Below are positions 35,954 through 45,094 of a DNA stretch of 64,000 bases, piece after piece. Source of the stretch: Ruegeria lacuscaerulensis. Lineage in GTDB: Bacteria; Pseudomonadota; Alphaproteobacteria; Rhodobacterales; Rhodobacteraceae. The stretch is from positions 1-64,000 of the forward strand of contig NZ_WPZL01000014.1 in NCBI RefSeq assembly GCF_013031245.1, read 5' to 3'. Below the pieces are notes generated by a model. That model was not told where the DNA came from. It made no database searches and saw only the letters and a program-made list of their open reading frames with translations. Made by a program: the position numbers and the translations under genes. How positions within the stretch are numbered: position 1 is the stretch's first letter; the number at the start of each line of letters is the position of its first letter.

Positions 35954-37023
35954 CGGCGGAGCCTTTCCGGGCTGAGGGCCGCAATGATCCCGGTATCCAG
36001 CTGAGATGGGGTACCGGTGGCCAGATCTGCAACCAATTGTGACGCGGCCGGCGCGGTCTGAAACCCGTAACCGCCCTGACCCGCCGACCAGATAAAGGAA
36101 GGGTCTGACGGATCAGGACCCAGCACCAGTGTTCCATCCGGTGCGAAACTGCGCAGTCCCGCCCACGTCGCCTCGACCCGCGTGACCGGTTCCGTGACCA
36201 TCTCTTCGTATCGGGCCAGCCCCTCGGCCAGCACCATATCGTCGGCATAAGCGTCTTGCGGCGCAACCGGATCAGCCTCGGACGGAGAGACCAGCAGTTT
36301 GCCCGCATCGGGCTTGGCATACCAGCTTTCTCCTACCCCAAGCATCATGGGCCATCCTCTGACGTCATGCCCGCCCGGTGCAGGAATACGCGCCATTGAT
36401 CTGCGTTTAGGGGTTATCCCGATCGGGGCGATCCCGGCGAGAACAGCAATTTCATCCACCCATGCTCCGGCGGCGTTGACCAGATTGCGAGCCTCAAACG
36501 TCTGGCCCGCCACGACGATCCATTGCCCATCTTTGCGAATTTCGGTGACCTTTTTTCGGATCAGAACATCGCCACCATTGCCTCGAATATTGCGTGCGAA
36601 ATCCTGCAGCAACCTGTCCGTGTCGATGTCAAATGCAGAGTCGCTGACGGCTGCATAGCCAACTGTGTCAGGGTTCAGGATCGGTACACGAGCCAAAGCG
36701 TCTTCCGTCGCAATGACCTGCATGTTCAGGTCGGAGGAATCCTGGTCGAAGATCCTGCCCTGATCTTTTCTGCCGACCAACATCAAGCCGCGCGGGGTCA
36801 GGTAGCCGCCGTTTTCATCGCGCAGGAAACTGGCGCTGGCCTTGTTCAGCGCCACGACAGACGAAGGGCCATAGCTTTCTTCGAACAAGGCAGCCGAGCG
36901 CCCCGATGCGTGATAGCCGATGGCATCCTCAGCCTCAAGCACAGTCACCTTTCCATGGCGCGACAGCCGTGCTCCGGCGCTGAGGCCAGCAATGCCGCCG
37001 CCTATGATCAGGAAATCAATCAT
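35950..37023 (-). CDS. FAD-dependent oxidoreductase, DAO family
   Basis: This 357-aa protein starts with the dinucleotide-binding motif GGGIAGLSAG and the Glu-ending second strand (VTVLEAED). It carries the DAO-family HASGRSAA motif and a C-terminal GGYGFQTAPA flavin-binding segment. Members oxidise amines, D-amino acids or hydroxyacids such as glycine, sarcosine or 2-hydroxyglutarate; the substrate is not evident. Length fits the single-domain DAO enzymes. It is the first gene of a two-gene unit with the DUF938 gene. Confidence 0.85.
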   Translation of the reverse strand: MIDFLIIGGGIAGLSAGARLSRHGKVTVLEAEDAIGYHASGRSAALFEESYGPSSVVALNKASASFLRDENGGYLTPRGLMLVGRKDQGRIFDQDSSDLNMQVIATEDALARVPILNPDTVGYAAVSDSAFDIDTDRLLQDFARNIRGNGGDVLIRKKVTEIRKDGQWIVVAGQTFEARNLVNAAGAWVDEIAVLAGIAPIGITPKRRSMARIPAPGGHDVRGWPMMLGVGESWYAKPDAGKLLVSPSEADPVAPQDAYADDMVLAEGLARYEEMVTEPVTRVEATWAGLRSFAPDGTLVLGPDPSDPSFIWSAGQGGYGFQTAPAASQLVADLATGTPSQLDTGIIAALSPERLRR

Positions 37024-37177
37024 TTTTCTCCTTTTAGGTTTTGCACTCTGATCTTCGAGTAATTCCGTGGCGAAAACGCCTCCTACGCGCGCCCGAACCG
37101 TATCGGGAACTTTAAGCAGGCTTGAATTTGTGCATCAACCCATCCAAACAAGTGTAACGCAGAAACAGGAGGGCAGG

Positions 37178-37582
37178 GTGAGTACCGCAGATCTACACCC
37201 GATGGCCACGGGGCATATTCCGTCCTACGTGACCCAGGCGGACGGCAGTGATTTTCTTTTGACGTTCATGTTTGTTTTTACCGTTCTGGTGATCGTTCTG
37301 ATCGGAGTGGGATACTTCACCCTTCATTCGATTCCCGAGAAAATCGCGCATGAATCCAACCACCCTCAGTTCCAGCTTGTAGGCATTCTGGCCTTGTTGG
37401 CGTTGTTTACCCATAACGGGTTGTTCTGGGTTGCCGCCATTCTTGTGGCCGGGTTCCAGTTCCCCGATGTCGCCGCGCCTTTGCGGGCCATAGCGGATGC
37501 CATCCGATCTTTGGGCCCGCAACGCCCCGAGGAAACCGCCTCGGCTCCGCCCACCGAACCCACCGCGCAGCAGGAGCCGTAA
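37178..37582 (+). CDS. DUF3302 (YiaW-like) inner-membrane protein
   Basis: This is a 134-aa membrane protein. The GTG at 37178 is preferred because AGGAGGG (37167-37173) precedes it; the open frame reaches back to 37067. It has two transmembrane segments (LLTFMFVFTVLVIVLIGVGY and LVGILALLALFTHNGLFWVAAIL) separated by a loop (HSIPEKIAHESNHP) resembling the conserved loop of E. coli YiaW (DUF3302). The C-terminal tail is Pro/Glu-rich. The next gene, 3 bases on, encodes an HlyD-type protein, reproducing the E. coli yiaW-yiaV pair. Function of the pair is unknown; efflux or envelope maintenance is likely. Confidence 0.75.
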   Translation: MSTADLHPMATGHIPSYVTQADGSDFLLTFMFVFTVLVIVLIGVGYFTLHSIPEKIAHESNHPQFQLVGILALLALFTHNGLFWVAAILVAGFQFPDVAAPLRAIADAIRSLGPQRPEETASAPPTEPTAQQEP

Positions 37583-37585
37583 GAC

Positions 37586-38818
37586 ATGCTTGAGACATTG
37601 ATGTGCGCGCTGGTGACGGTGCTGCCGGATTATCTTTTCCGCCGATTTGTGCAGGGTAAACGGATCGGGCATGAGATCACGCTGTTCACTATGTGGTACG
37701 AGCTGCGCTGGGGTTTGACCACCTGCGCCATTCTGGCGTTGACCGTGATCACGACGCTGTTTTATTTCCATCCATCCAGCAAGACTGCAGCCTCGTATTT
37801 CCGCACCGTGACGATCCTGCCGCAACTGGGTGGCCGGGTGTCCGAGGTCTACGTCGCCAACAACCAGCAGGTTGTCGCGGGTCAACCGATCTTCCGGATC
37901 GAGGATTTCACGCAAACCGCCATGGTCGAGGCGGCGCATGCGGAAATCGCGCAGGTTCAGGCCTCACTGAAAGTGGCGGAAACCGATCTGGCTGAGGCAG
38001 AGGCAGGTATCGCCGGTGCCCGTGCTGCTTTGGACCAGTCCCTTGAGGATCTGGAACGCAATACCACCCTGCGCGACGAAGGCTCGAGTGCGGTGCGACT
38101 GGCCGAGATAGACCGGTTGGAAAACCTGGTGGCCGAGCGTGAAGCCCAACTGAATGCCGCGCAGTCGCAACGCGCCGCTGTCATACAACAGATCGAAGAG
38201 CTGATCCCCGCCCAGTTGGCCAGTGCAAACGCGCAACTGGATGCGGCGTTGACCGAGCTTGAGAAGACCGTGATCAGCGCAGGCGTAACCGGTCGGGTCG
38301 AACAGTTCGGCCTGCAGGTCGGTGACTACGTCAGCCCTCTGCTTCGTCCGGCTGGTATTCTGGTGCCTTCATCCTCGGGGCATAACCGGTTTCAGGCGGC
38401 ATTCAATCAGTTATCCGCCCAAGTCATCAAACCCGGCATGATCGGAGAACTGGGGTGTATGACAAAGCCGTTCACTGTTATCCCGATGGTTGTGGTCGAG
38501 GTTCAGGACGTGATTCCCTCGGGTCAGATCCGACCTACGGATGAACTGCGTGACGTACAGACCAACACCAACCCCGGATCAATTCTGGTTTATATGGAGC
38601 CTCTTTACAAAGGCATGACGGACGACATTCCACCTGGCAGTAACTGCCTTGCCAATGTCTACACCGACAATCATGAGAGACTGGAGCATGAAGATCTGGG
38701 TTTTTGGCAGGCCGCGTTTTTGCACGTCGTCGATACAATCGGCGTGGTGCATGCGGCAGGGCTGCGCCTGCGCCTGATCCTGATGCCGGTGAATACGCTT
38801 GTTCTGAGCGGTCACTGA
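37586..38818 (+). CDS. HlyD-family membrane fusion protein (YiaV-like)
   Basis: This 410-aa periplasmic adaptor is anchored by one transmembrane segment at about residues 45-62. A biotinyl/lipoyl-like half (TILPQLGGRVSEVYVANNQQVVAGQPIFRI) is followed by a long coiled-coil hairpin (about 110-210, rich in Ala/Glu/Gln). The second lipoyl half (VISAGVTGRVEQFGLQVGDYV) and a beta-barrel domain come after it. The gene starts 3 bases after the DUF3302 stop, so the two are co-expressed. Unlike EmrA-type adaptors it has no transporter gene in the same operon; the MFS gene downstream is on the other strand. Confidence 0.88.
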   Translation: MLETLMCALVTVLPDYLFRRFVQGKRIGHEITLFTMWYELRWGLTTCAILALTVITTLFYFHPSSKTAASYFRTVTILPQLGGRVSEVYVANNQQVVAGQPIFRIEDFTQTAMVEAAHAEIAQVQASLKVAETDLAEAEAGIAGARAALDQSLEDLERNTTLRDEGSSAVRLAEIDRLENLVAEREAQLNAAQSQRAAVIQQIEELIPAQLASANAQLDAALTELEKTVISAGVTGRVEQFGLQVGDYVSPLLRPAGILVPSSSGHNRFQAAFNQLSAQVIKPGMIGELGCMTKPFTVIPMVVVEVQDVIPSGQIRPTDELRDVQTNTNPGSILVYMEPLYKGMTDDIPPGSNCLANVYTDNHERLEHEDLGFWQAAFLHVVDTIGVVHAAGLRLRLILMPVNTLVLSGH

Positions 38819-38844
38819 TCCGGACCATGCCCAATTGACCTCAG

Positions 38845-38892
38845 CCCGCCCCTGCGTCCCGATGTTACGTGGATGTGGGGGCGGGTGTCTTT
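38845..38892 (+). terminator. Probable terminator after the HlyD gene
   Basis: CCCGCCCC (38845-38852) pairs with GGGGCGGG (38878-38885), followed by TGTCTTTTTT. The loop is long (25 bases) and contains the stop codon of the convergent MFS gene. Confidence 0.6.
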
Positions 38893-40232
38893 TTTCTTTC
38901 AAGAGAGACGTAGGAAAAAGCCAGAACGCAAGCCGCGAAAGCCGCAACAAAGCAAAATACCATCGGGAATGAACCGGTGATGGCATAAACCGAACTGCCT
39001 AATGCCATTCCAACTGTGCCGCCCAAAAGCTGAAACGTCATGGATATGCCGCTCGCCTGACCGTGCAAATCCTGTGGAACGGAAAACATGATTGCGCGCC
39101 TTGGGGGGACGAAGAGGAAAGGTACGCAGCATCCCCACAGGAAGAAGCCCGCGTAAATCACTGCGGCGGTTTCCAGGTGCATACCAAGCGCAACCACGAC
39201 GACGGCGACCGTACCCAGCGCGGTGCCGGTCAACGATGGCTGGCGAGTTCCGAAGCGATCCGCGATCTTTCCGGCCATGGGCGCGATAAAAATCTGCGGA
39301 ATGGCAATCGGCAACAACGCAACGCCGGCCGCAAGGGGCGAATAGCCAAGCTGGGACTGAAAGCAGGACGCGCCGAATACGAACAGCGCAATCTTCCCAA
39401 ACTGAGCGGTAAACAGGATCATATTCGACGCGGCAAAACTGGGATTGGTAAACAGGGAAATCGCGATCAGAGGTGCTGTTCGATTGCGCTCAACCCGTAC
39501 AAAGAGAACCAGAAAGATCAGCCCTGTCACCAGTGCAACCAGAACTTCGGGCTGTGTCCAGCCGCGATCCGGGCCCTCCATGATGCCAAAGACAACAGCG
39601 GCCAGTCCGGGGACCAGCATCACAAGACCCTTCCAGTCAAACCCGTGCTCAGGCTGGTGCGGTGGATCGCTCCAGTACTTCCACGCGATTGCGGCCACAA
39701 TCAGCACGATCGGAGGATTGACCCAGAATATCCAGCGCCACGAAAGGTATTCGGTCAGCAGACCCCCAACCAGAGGTCCCATCGACAGGAATATGGTCCC
39801 GATCCCGCCATAAAGACCCAAGGCAAGGCCGCGTTCCTTTTCGTCAAATGATTGGATCAAAACCACAAGCGACAGAGGAAAGATCAACGCCGCACCCAAG
39901 CCCTGAACGGCCCGTGCGGTGAGCAGAGAAAACCCGCTATCTGCGAATCCGCCAAGTGCTGAAGCAAGGCCAAAGATCACCAAACCTGTGCCCAGCAACA
40001 CACGTATGCCCAGTATATCCCCCAGACGACCGGCGGCGCCTGCAAAGCAAGCCAGCACAAGCAGGTAGATGTTCACGACCCAATGCGCATCCAGTCGGGA
40101 CAAATGAAGCTCGGCCCGGATCGTGGGGAGCGCGACGCTGACGACCGTTTCGTCCAGAAGAATGACGCCAAGGATAGCCCCCATTGCGCCAAGTATCCAC
40201 CAGCGGCTTCGATCTTGTGCCTTGGTCTGCAT
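38865..40232 (-). CDS. MFS transporter, DHA2 (EmrB/QacA-like) family
   Basis: This 455-aa permease (ATG at 40232; the frame continues 24 codons upstream) has about 13-14 hydrophobic segments. It carries DHA2 motifs: LDETVVSVALPTI in helix 1 with the conserved Asp, GRLGDILGIR between helices 2 and 3, and GPLVGGLL plus WRWIFWVNPP around helices 5 and 6. Such proteins are drug:proton antiporters. It is convergent with the HlyD gene, so they could function together, but they are not co-transcribed. No regulator is adjacent. Confidence 0.88.
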   Translation of the reverse strand: MQTKAQDRSRWWILGAMGAILGVILLDETVVSVALPTIRAELHLSRLDAHWVVNIYLLVLACFAGAAGRLGDILGIRVLLGTGLVIFGLASALGGFADSGFSLLTARAVQGLGAALIFPLSLVVLIQSFDEKERGLALGLYGGIGTIFLSMGPLVGGLLTEYLSWRWIFWVNPPIVLIVAAIAWKYWSDPPHQPEHGFDWKGLVMLVPGLAAVVFGIMEGPDRGWTQPEVLVALVTGLIFLVLFVRVERNRTAPLIAISLFTNPSFAASNMILFTAQFGKIALFVFGASCFQSQLGYSPLAAGVALLPIAIPQIFIAPMAGKIADRFGTRQPSLTGTALGTVAVVVVALGMHLETAAVIYAGFFLWGCCVPFLFVPPRRAIMFSVPQDLHGQASGISMTFQLLGGTVGMALGSSVYAITGSFPMVFCFVAAFAACVLAFSYVSLERKKTPAPTST

Positions 40233-40348
40233 CGGTTTTTTCGTTCCGCTCTGTGAGAGAAATACCCTTGGGACTATCAGGTCCGGTATGCCTTTGTTCG
40301 TCAAGGCTCCATGCGTTTATCTGAGTACTGAGCATACCTCCCGAGGAA

Positions 40349-40380
40349 GAAAAAAGGGCCGGCCAATTGGCCAGCCCTTC
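40349..40380 (-). terminator. Intrinsic terminator of the purine operon
   Basis: AAGGGC-C-GGCC and GGCC-A-GCCCTT form a stem around an AATT loop (40354-40379), with a T run on the minus strand at its lower-coordinate side (40351-40355). It lies 20 bases beyond the stop of the BMP protein gene, ending the long minus-strand operon. Confidence 0.85.
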
Positions 40381-40400
40381 AATTCGTTCTGTTCTGCAGT

Positions 40401-41474
40401 TTACTGCGGAATTTCGCCTTCCAGCCCTTCGACGTAGAAGTTCATGCCCGCCAGGGTACCGTCATCAGCGGTCTCACCCTCGCCCAGCCAGTCGCTGCCG
40501 TCCTGCTTTTTCAGCGGGCCGGTGAAGGGGTGATAGCTGCCATCGGCCATGGACGCTTTCAGTGCCAGCGCCTCTTCCTTCACGTCGGCCGGAACTGCGT
40601 CCGTGATCTCACCGATCTCGACCATACCTTCCTTGATGCCGTCCCAGGTGTTCACGGTCTCCCACGAACCATCCATGACGGCCTGGGTGCGCGCGATGTA
40701 GTAGGGCGCCCAATTGTCGATGATCGAGCTGACGCGCGGCATCGGAGCGTATTCGCTCATGTCAGAAGCCTGACCAAAGGTGATCACGTTGCCCGCCTCT
40801 TGCGCGGCCGCCTGCGGCGCGGTCGAGTCGGTGTGTTGCAGGATCACGTCTGCACCCTGTTCGATCAGGACGCTGGCGGCGTCCGCTTCTTTAGCCGGGT
40901 CGAACCAAGTGTAGGCCCAGACGATCTTGAACTCGATATCCGGGTTGACCTTTTTGGCGTGGATGTAAGCCGAGTTGATGCCCCGGATCACTTCAGGGAT
41001 CGGGTAGGAACCGATGTAGCCGACGGTATTCGATTCAGTCATCTTGCCAGCAATGTGACCCTGAACGGCGCGGCCTTCGTAAAAGCGGGCCGAGTAGACC
41101 GAAACGTTCGGCGCGGTCTTATACCCAGTGGCGTGTTCAAACTTCACGTTCGGGAACTTCTTGGCCACGTTGATGGTCGGATCCATGTAGCCGAACGAAG
41201 TGGTGAAGATCAGGTCAGCACCTTCCAGCGCCATCTGAGTCATCACACGCTCGGCATCGGGACCTTCGGGCACCGATTCAACGAATACGGTTTCGACTTT
41301 GTCGCCAAAGTGCTCTTCAACAGCCAGGCGGCCCTTGTTGTGTTCATAGGTCCAGCCGCCGTCGCCCACGGGACCGACATAGACGAAACCGACCTTGGTT
41401 TTGTCTTCGGCCACGGCGCCTGTCGCCAGACCCAGCGCCATGGCGGCGCTTGCCAAAAGTGATGTGAATTTCAT
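40401..41474 (-). CDS. BMP-family substrate-binding protein of a nucleoside/purine ABC transporter
   Basis: This 357-aa periplasmic binding protein belongs to the basic membrane protein (PnrA-like) family, which binds nucleosides. The ATG at 41474 follows GGGGAG and gives a signal peptide (MKFTSLLASAAMALGLATGAVA). Family features are GWTYEHNKGR near the mature start, FVESVPEGPDAERVM and IFTTSFGYMDPT. It is the last gene of the operon with two permeases, an ATPase and xanthine dehydrogenase. That context points to purine nucleosides or nucleobases as the ligand. No Cys follows the signal peptide, so it is soluble and not a lipoprotein. Confidence 0.9.
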   Translation of the reverse strand: MKFTSLLASAAMALGLATGAVAEDKTKVGFVYVGPVGDGGWTYEHNKGRLAVEEHFGDKVETVFVESVPEGPDAERVMTQMALEGADLIFTTSFGYMDPTINVAKKFPNVKFEHATGYKTAPNVSVYSARFYEGRAVQGHIAGKMTESNTVGYIGSYPIPEVIRGINSAYIHAKKVNPDIEFKIVWAYTWFDPAKEADAASVLIEQGADVILQHTDSTAPQAAAQEAGNVITFGQASDMSEYAPMPRVSSIIDNWAPYYIARTQAVMDGSWETVNTWDGIKEGMVEIGEITDAVPADVKEEALALKASMADGSYHPFTGPLKKQDGSDWLGEGETADDGTLAGMNFYVEGLEGEIPQ

Positions 41475-41506
41475 GTGGTTACTCCCCAAGTTGGTAAAGT
41501 TGGCCT

Positions 41507-42427
41507 CTAGTGAGAGGCGTGGAAGATCCGGCCCAGTGAGGCAGGTGCGCTGCTCTTGTCGGCCGAAAGGATCACAAGCACAAGGATCGTGATGATATAG
41601 GGTGACATTGCCAGATACTCGACTGGAATGGCAACGCCCGCCGCCTGCAAATTAAGCTGCAACACGGTGATTCCACCGAACAAATAAGCCCCCAGCAATG
41701 CACGCCATGGCTTCCAGCTGGCGAAGACCACCAGTGCCAGAGCGATCCAGCCGACGCCGGCCGTCATGCCCTCGGTCCATTGGGGGACGCGGATCAGGCT
41801 GATATAGGCGCCGCCTAGACCGGCACATGCCCCCCCGAACAGGATCGCCATGATACGGATCTTGATGACCTTGTAGCCCAGAGCATGTGCCGCATCGTGG
41901 TTTTCGCCCACCGCGCGCAGGATCAGTCCGACGCGGGTGTATTTCAATGTCGCCCAGACCGCCGCAGTCAGCGCAATACCCACGTAGAGGATCGGGTCGT
42001 GCTGAAACAGGATCGGTCCGATCACAGGAATATCGCTGATCAGCGGGATGTGTATTTCCGCCATGTCAGGGGGTTTTACACCCACATAGCCCTGTCCCAT
42101 CAGGGCGCTGAATCCCAGACCGAACAGCGTCAAGGCAAGGCCGCTGGCCACCTGATTGGCCAGCGCCACTTGTGTCAGCAGCACGAACAGCAAGGACAAG
42201 ACCGCACCACCGATGGCCGCCGCGACAAAGCCCAGCCAGGGCGAGCCGGTCTCGACCGAGATGGCAAAGCCACTGATCGCGCCCACGATCATCATGCCCT
42301 CGACACCGAGGTTCAGAACGCCGGCTTTTTCCACGACCAGTTCTCCGATCGCGGCCAGCAGCAGAGGGGTTGCAGCCACCATCAGTGAGGCTACTAAAAG
42401 TACGGGATTGATTTCGCCAAGATCCAT
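41507..42427 (-). CDS. ABC transporter permease, nucleoside/purine type (second permease)
   Basis: This 306-aa BPD_transp_2-family inner-membrane permease has about 9-10 hydrophobic helices. The family motif GVLNLGVEGMM is in the first third, and the cytoplasmic coupling region RAVGENHDAAHALGYKV precedes GGACAGLGGAYIS. It begins 3 bases after the stop of the first permease and forms a heterodimeric channel with it. Transported ligand is inferred from the neighbouring BMP protein and xanthine dehydrogenase genes. Confidence 0.9.
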   Translation of the reverse strand: MDLGEINPVLLVASLMVAATPLLLAAIGELVVEKAGVLNLGVEGMMIVGAISGFAISVETGSPWLGFVAAAIGGAVLSLLFVLLTQVALANQVASGLALTLFGLGFSALMGQGYVGVKPPDMAEIHIPLISDIPVIGPILFQHDPILYVGIALTAAVWATLKYTRVGLILRAVGENHDAAHALGYKVIKIRIMAILFGGACAGLGGAYISLIRVPQWTEGMTAGVGWIALALVVFASWKPWRALLGAYLFGGITVLQLNLQAAGVAIPVEYLAMSPYIITILVLVILSADKSSAPASLGRIFHASH

Positions 42428-42430
42428 GGG

Positions 42431-43513
42431 TCACGCCACCTCGCTACGGGCCGCACGGATGCGGTAGTTTGTCAAAAGATCGAATGCCAGCAGGAAGAAC
42501 AGCAGCATTCCCTGGAACACCTGAATGGCGGCGCCGGGCAGACCCAAACTGCTCTGCGCGATCTCGCCGCCGATATAAGTCAGCGCCATCAGGCCACCGG
42601 CCAGCAGAATGCCCACCGGGTGCAGGCGCCCCAGAAAGGCCACGATGATCGCGGTGAACCCATAACCCACGTTAAAGTCGATGCTGACCACGCCCGAAGG
42701 ACCCGAGACCTCGAACATCCCCGCCAGCCCGGCCAATGCCCCGGACAGGCCCAGACAGAACAGGATCAGACGGGCCGGGTTCACACCCGCGAATTTCGCC
42801 GCTCGGGGCGCTTCGCCGGTAAGCCGGATGTGGAAGCCAAGCATGTGACGGTTCAGCAGGATATAGGAAAAGATCACTGCGATCAGGGCGGTCACGACCC
42901 CCCAGTGCATCCCAGATCCGGCGATCAGCTCGGCATTATGGGCGCTTTCATAAGCCTGCAGGTTACGTGAGCCGGGAAAGCCAAATCCTTCAGGGTTTTT
43001 CAGCAAACCCAGTGAAACTGAGGCCAGCATCTGCTCGGCCACGTAGACCAGCATCAGTGAGACGAGGATTTCGTTGGTGCCAAAACGCACCTTCAGAAAG
43101 GCAGGGATCATTGCCCAAAGCCAGCCGCCAAACGCTCCTGCAATCACCATGATCGGAAAGACATAGAATGCGTCCAGCGGATAAAATGCCAGACCCGCGC
43201 CAGCGCCAAAGATGGCGCCCATGATGTATTGCCCTTCGGCGCCGATATTCCAGATGCCCGCCCGAAAGCCCAATGAAAGGCCAATGGCGATCAGCACCAG
43301 CGGTGCGCCTTTCACCAGCAATTGCGGCCGGTAGAAGAACGAGAACTCACCAAACAGAGGCTCCCAAAAGATTGTGCCAATGGCCTCGATCGGGTTTTTG
43401 CCGAGAATGGCAAAAAGAATGCCGCCAAACACCATCGTCGCCAGCACCGCCACCAGGGGGGTCGCATAGGACCACGCCTTGGACGGCTGAGGCCGTTTCT
43501 CCAACACAATCAT
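42431..43513 (-). CDS. ABC transporter permease, nucleoside/purine type (first permease)
   Basis: This 360-aa permease has the family motif FRAGIWNIGAEGQYIMG, the coupling motif RLTGEAPRAAKFAGV and about 10 membrane segments. The ATG at 43513 is preferred over the GTG one codon upstream; a GAGG lies just before. It is longer than its partner because of an extended N-terminal loop. It lies between the ATPase gene (about 60 bases upstream) and the second permease. Confidence 0.9.
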   Translation of the reverse strand: MIVLEKRPQPSKAWSYATPLVAVLATMVFGGILFAILGKNPIEAIGTIFWEPLFGEFSFFYRPQLLVKGAPLVLIAIGLSLGFRAGIWNIGAEGQYIMGAIFGAGAGLAFYPLDAFYVFPIMVIAGAFGGWLWAMIPAFLKVRFGTNEILVSLMLVYVAEQMLASVSLGLLKNPEGFGFPGSRNLQAYESAHNAELIAGSGMHWGVVTALIAVIFSYILLNRHMLGFHIRLTGEAPRAAKFAGVNPARLILFCLGLSGALAGLAGMFEVSGPSGVVSIDFNVGYGFTAIIVAFLGRLHPVGILLAGGLMALTYIGGEIAQSSLGLPGAAIQVFQGMLLFFLLAFDLLTNYRIRAARSEVA

Positions 43514-43576
43514 CACCTCATCCCCCCAAGTATTTCATCTTTTTGTAGTCTTTCTTGCCGAAAGCGGCCCGGTTGA

Positions 43577-45094
43577 TCACACATGTGCCACCTCCATTCC
43601 ATGCGCGCCGCCCATCATCAGGCCGACCTCGTCCACGGTCAGGCCCGTGGTTGGGCGTGGTGCGCTCAGCCGCCCTTCGTTCAGCGCGGCGAAACTGTCT
43701 GATATTTCCATCAGTTCATCCAGATCCTGACTGATGCAGACAACCGCGGTGCCCTTTGCCGCCAGATCAAGAATGGCCTGCCGGATCGAGGCCGCCGCCG
43801 CCGCATCCACTCCCCAGGTCGGTTGGTTCACCACCAGCACATCGGGGTTTTGCAACACCTCGCGTCCGATCACGAATTTCTGCAGGTTGCCGCCCGACAG
43901 CGACCGCGCCGCGTTTTCAGGCCCCGGTGTCCGCACGTCGAAATCCTTGATGATTTTCTCGGCAAAGCTCTTGGTCTCAGCCCATTTCAGAAAGCCGTTA
44001 TTCTCCAATCCCTCCCGGACCGAGCCGGTCAGCAGGGCGTTTTCGGTCAGACTCATATCCGGCGCCGCCGCATGACCCAGGCGCTCTTCAGGTGCGGTCA
44101 GCACACCCAGCGTGCGACGCGCAGTAGGACCGAGCTTGCCAATTGGTTGGCCATTGAACTTGATCGCATCCGCCGTTGTCGGGATTTCACCCGAAAGTAC
44201 CCCCAACAATTCGTCCTGCCCGTTCCCGGCGACGCCGCCAATGCCCAGTACCTCGCCCTTGCGCACCCTCATATGGACGTTCTTCAGCGCAGTTCCGAAT
44301 TCCGATGGCGAGGGCACCGATAAGCCGCTGACATCCAGCGCAACCTCACCAAAGTCGCGGCCAGAGCGCTCCGGTGTCTGAAGGGTCGAACCCACCATCA
44401 TTTCAGCCATATCCCGCGCCGAGGTCTCGGACGGAACACATTCGCCCACATTCTTGCCCAGACGCAGGATCGTGGCATGGTCACACAGCGTCCGGATTTC
44501 CTCCAGCTTGTGCGAGATATACAGGATCGAAGTGCCTTCGGACCGCAATTTATTCAGCGTTTCAAACAGGATCTCGACTTCCTGTGGCGTTAAAACCGAT
44601 GTTGGTTCGTCCATGATCAGCAGCTTGGGGTCCTGCAGCAGGCAGCGAATGATCTCGACCCGCTGACGTTCGCCGGCAGACAGATCGCCAACAGTACGGA
44701 ATGGGTCCAGCGGCAAACCATATGTCTCGGACACTTCGCGGATGCGCGAGGCCAGATCACCCATCGGGGGCGGATTCTCCATCCCCAACGCGATGTTCTC
44801 TGCCACGTTCAGTGCGTCGAACAACGAGAAATGCTGGAACACCATCGCGATTCCGTCTGCCCGGGCCGCGCGGGGTTCAGGCGGCGCAAAGGGCTGTCCG
44901 CGCAGCAGCATTGTGCCGCTGTCGGGTTTCACCAGCCCGTAGATCATTTTCACCAGCGTGGACTTTCCTGCGCCGTTCTCGCCCAGCAGGGCGTGAACTT
45001 CACCTTCGCCGATGTCAAAGGACACCTGGTCATTGGCCACGACGCCGGGATAGGCTTTGGTCAGCCCTTGCAAGCTTAGAAGTGGAGTGGTCAC
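43577..45094 (-). CDS. ABC transporter ATPase with two nucleotide-binding domains (nucleoside/purine)
   Basis: This 505-aa tandem ATPase is of the sugar/nucleoside-import type. The first domain has Walker A GENGAGKST, signature LSAGERQR and Walker B LLIMDEPTS. The second has a degenerate Walker A (GVAGNGQDELL), signature LSGGNLQK and VLVVNQPTWG in place of the canonical Walker B Asp-Glu. This asymmetry is normal for the family. Its ATG overlaps the stop of xdhC by 4 bases (ATGA), which ties transporter synthesis directly to the xanthine dehydrogenase genes. Confidence 0.93.
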   Translation of the reverse strand: MTTPLLSLQGLTKAYPGVVANDQVSFDIGEGEVHALLGENGAGKSTLVKMIYGLVKPDSGTMLLRGQPFAPPEPRAARADGIAMVFQHFSLFDALNVAENIALGMENPPPMGDLASRIREVSETYGLPLDPFRTVGDLSAGERQRVEIIRCLLQDPKLLIMDEPTSVLTPQEVEILFETLNKLRSEGTSILYISHKLEEIRTLCDHATILRLGKNVGECVPSETSARDMAEMMVGSTLQTPERSGRDFGEVALDVSGLSVPSPSEFGTALKNVHMRVRKGEVLGIGGVAGNGQDELLGVLSGEIPTTADAIKFNGQPIGKLGPTARRTLGVLTAPEERLGHAAAPDMSLTENALLTGSVREGLENNGFLKWAETKSFAEKIIKDFDVRTPGPENAARSLSGGNLQKFVIGREVLQNPDVLVVNQPTWGVDAAAAASIRQAILDLAAKGTAVVCISQDLDELMEISDSFAALNEGRLSAPRPTTGLTVDEVGLMMGGAHGMEVAHV

